From positions 1-8,572 of the forward strand of contig CAKTUS010000109.1 in assembly GCA_934621485.1 (NCBI GenBank): a stretch of 8,572 nucleotides of DNA, given 5' to 3'. Every line of letters begins with the position of its first letter. The stretch's first letter is position 1. Of the stretch, positions 6,419 through 8,572 are shown in pieces. Source of the DNA: an uncultured Clostridia bacterium (GTDB lineage Bacteria > Bacillota > Clostridia > Christensenellales > Aristaeellaceae). The position numbers and the translations under genes were made by a program. The notes under the pieces are model-generated. The model had not been told where the DNA came from and did not search any database. It was given only the letters and a program-made list of their open reading frames with translations.

Positions 6419-7615
6419 TTAATAGGTTTGACCGTACAGGAAGGTTTGCCAGGCCTCCAGGGTCGTTTTCATGCGTTTGTCGCTGATGTACACGCAGCTC
6501 TTGTTTTCAAAGGTCTTGTAGCCGTACATCTTTTCCATGGGGATGCCGAATTGCTGAAGCACTTCGCCGCCGCTGGACAGGTTCTGCATGGCTTCGCCGG
6601 AAATCACGCTCATGCCCAGGGAAGCCATTTCTTCCAGAGACAGGTTGGTAATGCCGTAGGGCAGGGCGGTTTGGATTACCTCCAGCAGCTTGGTAAAGTC
6701 CATGCCGTCCAGCACCTTGGCCAGCAGGGCTTCCAGCAAAGCGCGCTGGCGGCTGTTGCGGTTGATGTCGTTCTGGCCCTTCAGGTTACGAATCCGGCCG
6801 TAGGTAACGGCCTGCATGCCGTCCAGGTGCTGCACGCCGTTTTCCAGCTTCAGCTTGTCGCGCTTCACCTTGTCCATGGGCTCTTTGACAAACAGCTCAT
6901 AGTTGATGGCGGAGGCTTCCGCCTTGGTCATTTCCATGTCCACGCCGCCCAGCGCCTCAATGATGTCGGCCAGGCCGTGGATGTTCACAACCACATAACG
7001 GGTAATGTTCATCTGGAAGTTGCGGTTCACGGTTTTCATGGCCAGCTCTGCGCCGTGCACCAGGTCGCCGTCCTTGCTGCCAAACTTGAATGCATTGTTG
7101 ATGGGTTTGCGGTTTTTGTAGCCGGGAATGACTACGGCGGTGTCGCGGGCAAAGGAGGTCAGCTTCAGAGAGCCGGTATCCTTGTTGATGGAGCAGATGA
7201 TCATGGCGTCGGACCGGCCGGTTTCCAACTGCACGCTGCGGTTATCGATGCCCAGCAGCAGAATATTGATCACGTTGTCCGGCAGGGCTTCGTTAACCTC
7301 CAGATCGCTCAGGTCCATTTCGCCCTCCTGGGTAGCGTCGTCCAGCTCGCCGGCCAACTGCTCCAGCATGGCCCGTTCTTCGTCGGTCAGGTCGTCGGCG
7401 GCGTTTTCAGCCGCGCTGTCTGACGCGGCGGCCGTCTCATCGGCGCTTTCGCCGGCCCATTCGGCCCATTGGGCAATTTCTTCCTCGGTCAGTTCGGGGG
7501 CAACATAGTTTTCCAAATCGACGGCGTCGTCATTGGCTGTCAGAGAGCTTTCCGCCAGGGCGCAGCTAAAGAGCATCATGACGCTCAGCGCCAGGGCAAG
7601 CAGTTTTTTCCACAT
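6419..7615 (-). CDS. LytR-CpsA-Psr (LCP) family cell-wall protein (398 aa)
   Basis: LCP enzymes work outside the membrane and transfer glycopolymers such as teichoic acids or capsule from lipid carriers to peptidoglycan. The start is ATG 7615, with AAGGAGG 9 nt upstream; extending the frame further upstream would run through queT. Residues 1-21 are a hydrophobic export signal (MWKKLLALALSV ... FSCALA). It could be cleaved after Ala21 or lipidated at Cys18, whereas many LCP proteins keep a membrane anchor. Residues about 22-110 are a strongly acidic, Ala-rich linker. The LCP domain starts near 115 with INILLLGIDNR (116-126). It then shows GRSD (133-136), FARDT (155-159; usually PRDT), YGRIR (272-276) and RNSRQ (286-290), which match the conserved Arg/Asp/Gln set that binds the pyrophosphate. 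The catalytic residues appear intact. It has its own promoter. Confidence 0.9.
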   Translation of the reverse strand: MWKKLLALALSVMMLFSCALAESSLTANDDAVDLENYVAPELTEEEIAQWAEWAGESADETAAASDSAAENAADDLTDEERAMLEQLAGELDDATQEGEMDLSDLEVNEALPDNVINILLLGIDNRSVQLETGRSDAMIICSINKDTGSLKLTSFARDTAVVIPGYKNRKPINNAFKFGSKDGDLVHGAELAMKTVNRNFQMNITRYVVVNIHGLADIIEALGGVDMEMTKAEASAINYELFVKEPMDKVKRDKLKLENGVQHLDGMQAVTYGRIRNLKGQNDINRNSRQRALLEALLAKVLDGMDFTKLLEVIQTALPYGITNLSLEEMASLGMSVISGEAMQNLSSGGEVLQQFGIPMEKMYGYKTFENKSCVYISDKRMKTTLEAWQTFLYGQTY

Positions 7616-7661
7616 AGGGCACAACCTCCTTGGTGATGGTGCAAAACAGGTTCTCAGTTGC

Positions 7662-7690
7662 AGTATACGGCCATCAATGAGCGCTGTCAA
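7662..7690 (-). promoter_or_regulatory. Sigma-A promoter of the LCP gene, overlapping the queT stop
   Basis: On the minus strand the -35 box is a consensus TTGACA (7690-7685), the spacer is 17 bp, and the -10 box is TATACT (7667-7662). The TGA inside TTGACA is the queT stop codon. The start would be near 7655, giving a 40-nt leader. The LCP gene can therefore be expressed apart from the queT transcript. Confidence 0.85.
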
Positions 7691-8187
7691 GCATGGGGCC
7701 TGCCGGTGAAACGGCTCAGGTCCGCCCGGTTGAGCAGCTTCATCATGGGCACGCCCAGAGCGTAGCATACCACGGCCTCGCCTGCGCCAACGGTCAGCAT
7801 GTTCAGCAGCAGGGTGTTCAGGCCGTAGGCATAGGTAAGCACCAGGCCCACCACCACCGCATTCACCAGTACCGGGGGCAGGGCCTTCAGCCACAGGCTG
7901 CCCTTGATGCGGTAGGTAAGCACAGCGGCAATCAGGGTGGCCAGGGTGCCGAATACCACGTCGTATACCGTAGCGCCCAGAGGGCTGAACAGGTTGCTGA
8001 TCAGGCAGCCTACCGCCAGCCCCGGCACGGCCTGAGGCAGCAGGGCGGGCAGCAGCGTGAGGGCCTCGGAAATGCGGAACTGCACCGGGCCAAAGCTGAT
8101 GGCCTGGAACCCAAGCGTCAGCGCCGCATAAACGGCGGCAATGACAGCGGATAAGCACAGATTGAGGGTAAAGCTGGATTTGCGCAC
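7687..8187 (-). CDS. queT: Queuosine precursor ECF transporter S component (QueT)
   Basis: A membrane substrate-binding (S) subunit of an energy-coupling factor transporter. The family is predicted to import a queuosine precursor (preQ0/preQ1 or queuine type) with a shared EcfAAT module encoded elsewhere. The start is GTG 8187, preceded by AAAGGAAG (8202-8195). The 166 residues fit the family. Hydrophobic segments lie near 8-30, 41-67, 72-94, 103-123 and 127-152. The family signature is clear: FGPVQFRISEALTLLP (32-47), then GLAVGCLISNLFSPLG (56-71) and YDVVFGTLATLIAAVLTYRI (75-94). The short C-terminus is basic. Its leader has a candidate preQ1-I riboswitch, which fits the substrate. The LCP gene follows 71 bp downstream and may also receive read-through. 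Confidence 0.92.
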   Translation of the reverse strand: MRKSSFTLNLCLSAVIAAVYAALTLGFQAISFGPVQFRISEALTLLPALLPQAVPGLAVGCLISNLFSPLGATVYDVVFGTLATLIAAVLTYRIKGSLWLKALPPVLVNAVVVGLVLTYAYGLNTLLLNMLTVGAGEAVVCYALGVPMMKLLNRADLSRFTGRPHA

Positions 8188-8194
8188 ATTCTCG

Positions 8195-8236
8195 CTTCCT
8201 TTCTATAAATAACGGGTGGAAATCCGAACCATCACT
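8195..8236 (-). promoter_or_regulatory. Candidate preQ1-I riboswitch in the queT leader
   Basis: Reading the minus strand, the leader has GGUUC (8230-8226), an 8-nt segment, then ACCC (8217-8214), the hallmark layout of the preQ1-I aptamer. A P1 stem can form between 8236-8229 and 8215-8208, though with several G-U pairs. The loop UUCC (8221-8218) can pair with GGAA (8199-8196) in an A-rich tail to make the pseudoknot. That GGAA is the queT Shine-Dalgarno, so ligand binding would block translation. Caveat: the strong promoter just upstream predicts a start at about 8230-8227, inside P1, which would leave P1 only two or three pairs. Confidence 0.5.
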
Positions 8237-8262
8237 ATAGCATAAACGAGGATAAATGTCGA
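8234..8262 (-). promoter_or_regulatory. Sigma-A promoter of queT
   Basis: On the minus strand the -35 box is TCGACA (8262-8257), the spacer is 17 bp, and the -10 box is TATAGT (8239-8234), preceded by an extended -10 TG. The -35 is identical to that of the gltX operon. The -10 overlaps the 5' edge of the riboswitch candidate. Confidence 0.8.
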
Positions 8263-8289
8263 GTTGCGGCATGAAAGCCATTCTTTACA

Positions 8290-8314
8290 GTTGTTTCCTT
8301 TGAGAGGAAACAAC
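8290..8314. other. 9-bp perfect hairpin upstream of the queT promoter
   Basis: GTTGTTTCC (8290-8298) pairs with GGAAACAAC (8306-8314) around a 7-nt loop. There is no T run on either side. It lies 28 bp upstream of the -35 box, so it could be an operator or a repeat remnant; its function is unknown. Confidence 0.55.
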
Positions 8315-8317
8315 CCG

Positions 8318-8335
8318 GCCTGTCGAAAACCCCTA
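8318..8335 (+). repeat. Partial GCTGTCGAAAA element, copy 3
   Basis: GCCTGTCGAAAACCCCTA matches the head of the element at 831 and 5873. The rest of the element is not clearly conserved. Read on the minus strand, all three copies give an (A/G)GTTTT(T)CGACA-type sequence. Confidence 0.45.
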
Positions 8336-8504
8336 TTGGAGAGCGCGTGACCGCGAACAAGGCTACGCTGATTCGCAAAAAACGTTTTGGCACAAGCTTT
8401 AGGGACTTCGCCCCTCCCCCCGGCAGGAGGCGGCGCATCCTGCGCCTCTTTGACGGTCTGCGCCTTCAGGGGAGCGGCGGCACCTTCAGGTCTTACGGCC
8501 AGGG
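8336..8504. other. Intergenic sequence with GC-rich hairpins, no supported gene
   Basis: It contains a 10-bp palindrome AAAACGTTTT (8379-8388) and a GC-rich hairpin in which GGCGCA (8432-8437) pairs with TGCGCC (8441-8446), or alternatively GAGGCG (8427-8432) with CGCCTC (8443-8448). A TTG-started frame runs from 8387 to the window end but lacks a ribosome binding site and ends in the repeat. Confidence 0.5.
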
Positions 8505-8572
8505 CAACAGCATTTAAGAATCAGCCGAAAAGAATCCGCAAGAAAGAGTCAGGGTCAAGGCAGGCCCAGTAA
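8505..8572 (-). repeat. 68-bp repeat, right copy of an inverted pair
   Basis: Exact reverse complement of 10-77. The match continues to the last base of the window, so the true outer boundary lies beyond it. Its placement at the very end suggests the assembly stopped at a repeat present in more than one genomic location. Confidence 0.95.

Noticed and set aside
6254..7423. 389-codon + strand frame opposite the LCP gene
   Set aside because: The minus-strand LCP protein is recognised by its conserved motifs. The + frame is His/Gln/Val-rich shadow sequence without a ribosome binding site.
7616..8281. Extension of the LCP frame upstream to a 620-codon protein
   Set aside because: The extra part overlaps queT in another frame. 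The ATG at 7615 has a good AAGGAGG and starts a signal sequence, and a promoter lies directly upstream.
8387..8572. 61-codon + strand frame at the right end
   Set aside because: TTG start without a Shine-Dalgarno, GC-rich hairpins in the coding part, and the last third lies in the 68-bp repeat. No recognisable protein.

Overview
The window looks like chromosomal DNA of a fairly GC-rich, probably spore-forming member of the Clostridia (Bacillota). The reasons are a YhcN/YlaJ-like lipoprotein, a family typical of endospore formers; an ECF-type queuosine-precursor transporter (QueT); an LCP cell-wall ligase; strong AGGAGG-type ribosome binding sites; and sigma-A promoters with 17-bp spacers. Species cannot be named from this sequence. 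No transposase, phage gene, CRISPR array, tRNA or rRNA is visible.

Layout, left to right. A 68-bp repeat (10-77) is followed by a promoter and an unrecognised secreted protein (165-719). A 380-bp repeat-rich gap follows, then the YhcN/YlaJ-like lipoprotein (1101-1655) with its terminator. A clear sigma-A promoter (1856-1884) drives gltX (1935-3401) and leuS (3407-5827), which are 5 bp apart and form a two-gene aminoacyl-tRNA synthetase operon ending in a strong hairpin. A gap of about 590 bp (5828-6418) between convergent genes holds a dispersed element, a pair of near-identical 77-79 bp direct repeats and several hairpins. On the minus strand come the LCP-family protein (7615-6419) and, upstream of it, queT (8187-7687). 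The queT leader carries a strong promoter and a candidate preQ1-I riboswitch whose pseudoknot would cover the Shine-Dalgarno sequence. The right end holds further hairpins and the inverted partner (8505-8572) of the left-end repeat.

How the genes relate: gltX and leuS charge tRNA for translation. queT imports a precursor of queuosine, a tRNA wobble modification. The LCP protein probably attaches glycopolymers to peptidoglycan. The two small exported proteins sit in the envelope or outside the cell, and their roles are not determined. This is mostly ordinary housekeeping sequence. I see no obvious new multi-gene system. The most unusual content is non-coding: a perfect inverted repeat at the window ends, a dispersed element with a hairpin whose stem differs between copies while pairing is kept, and two possible translation-controlling leader structures.
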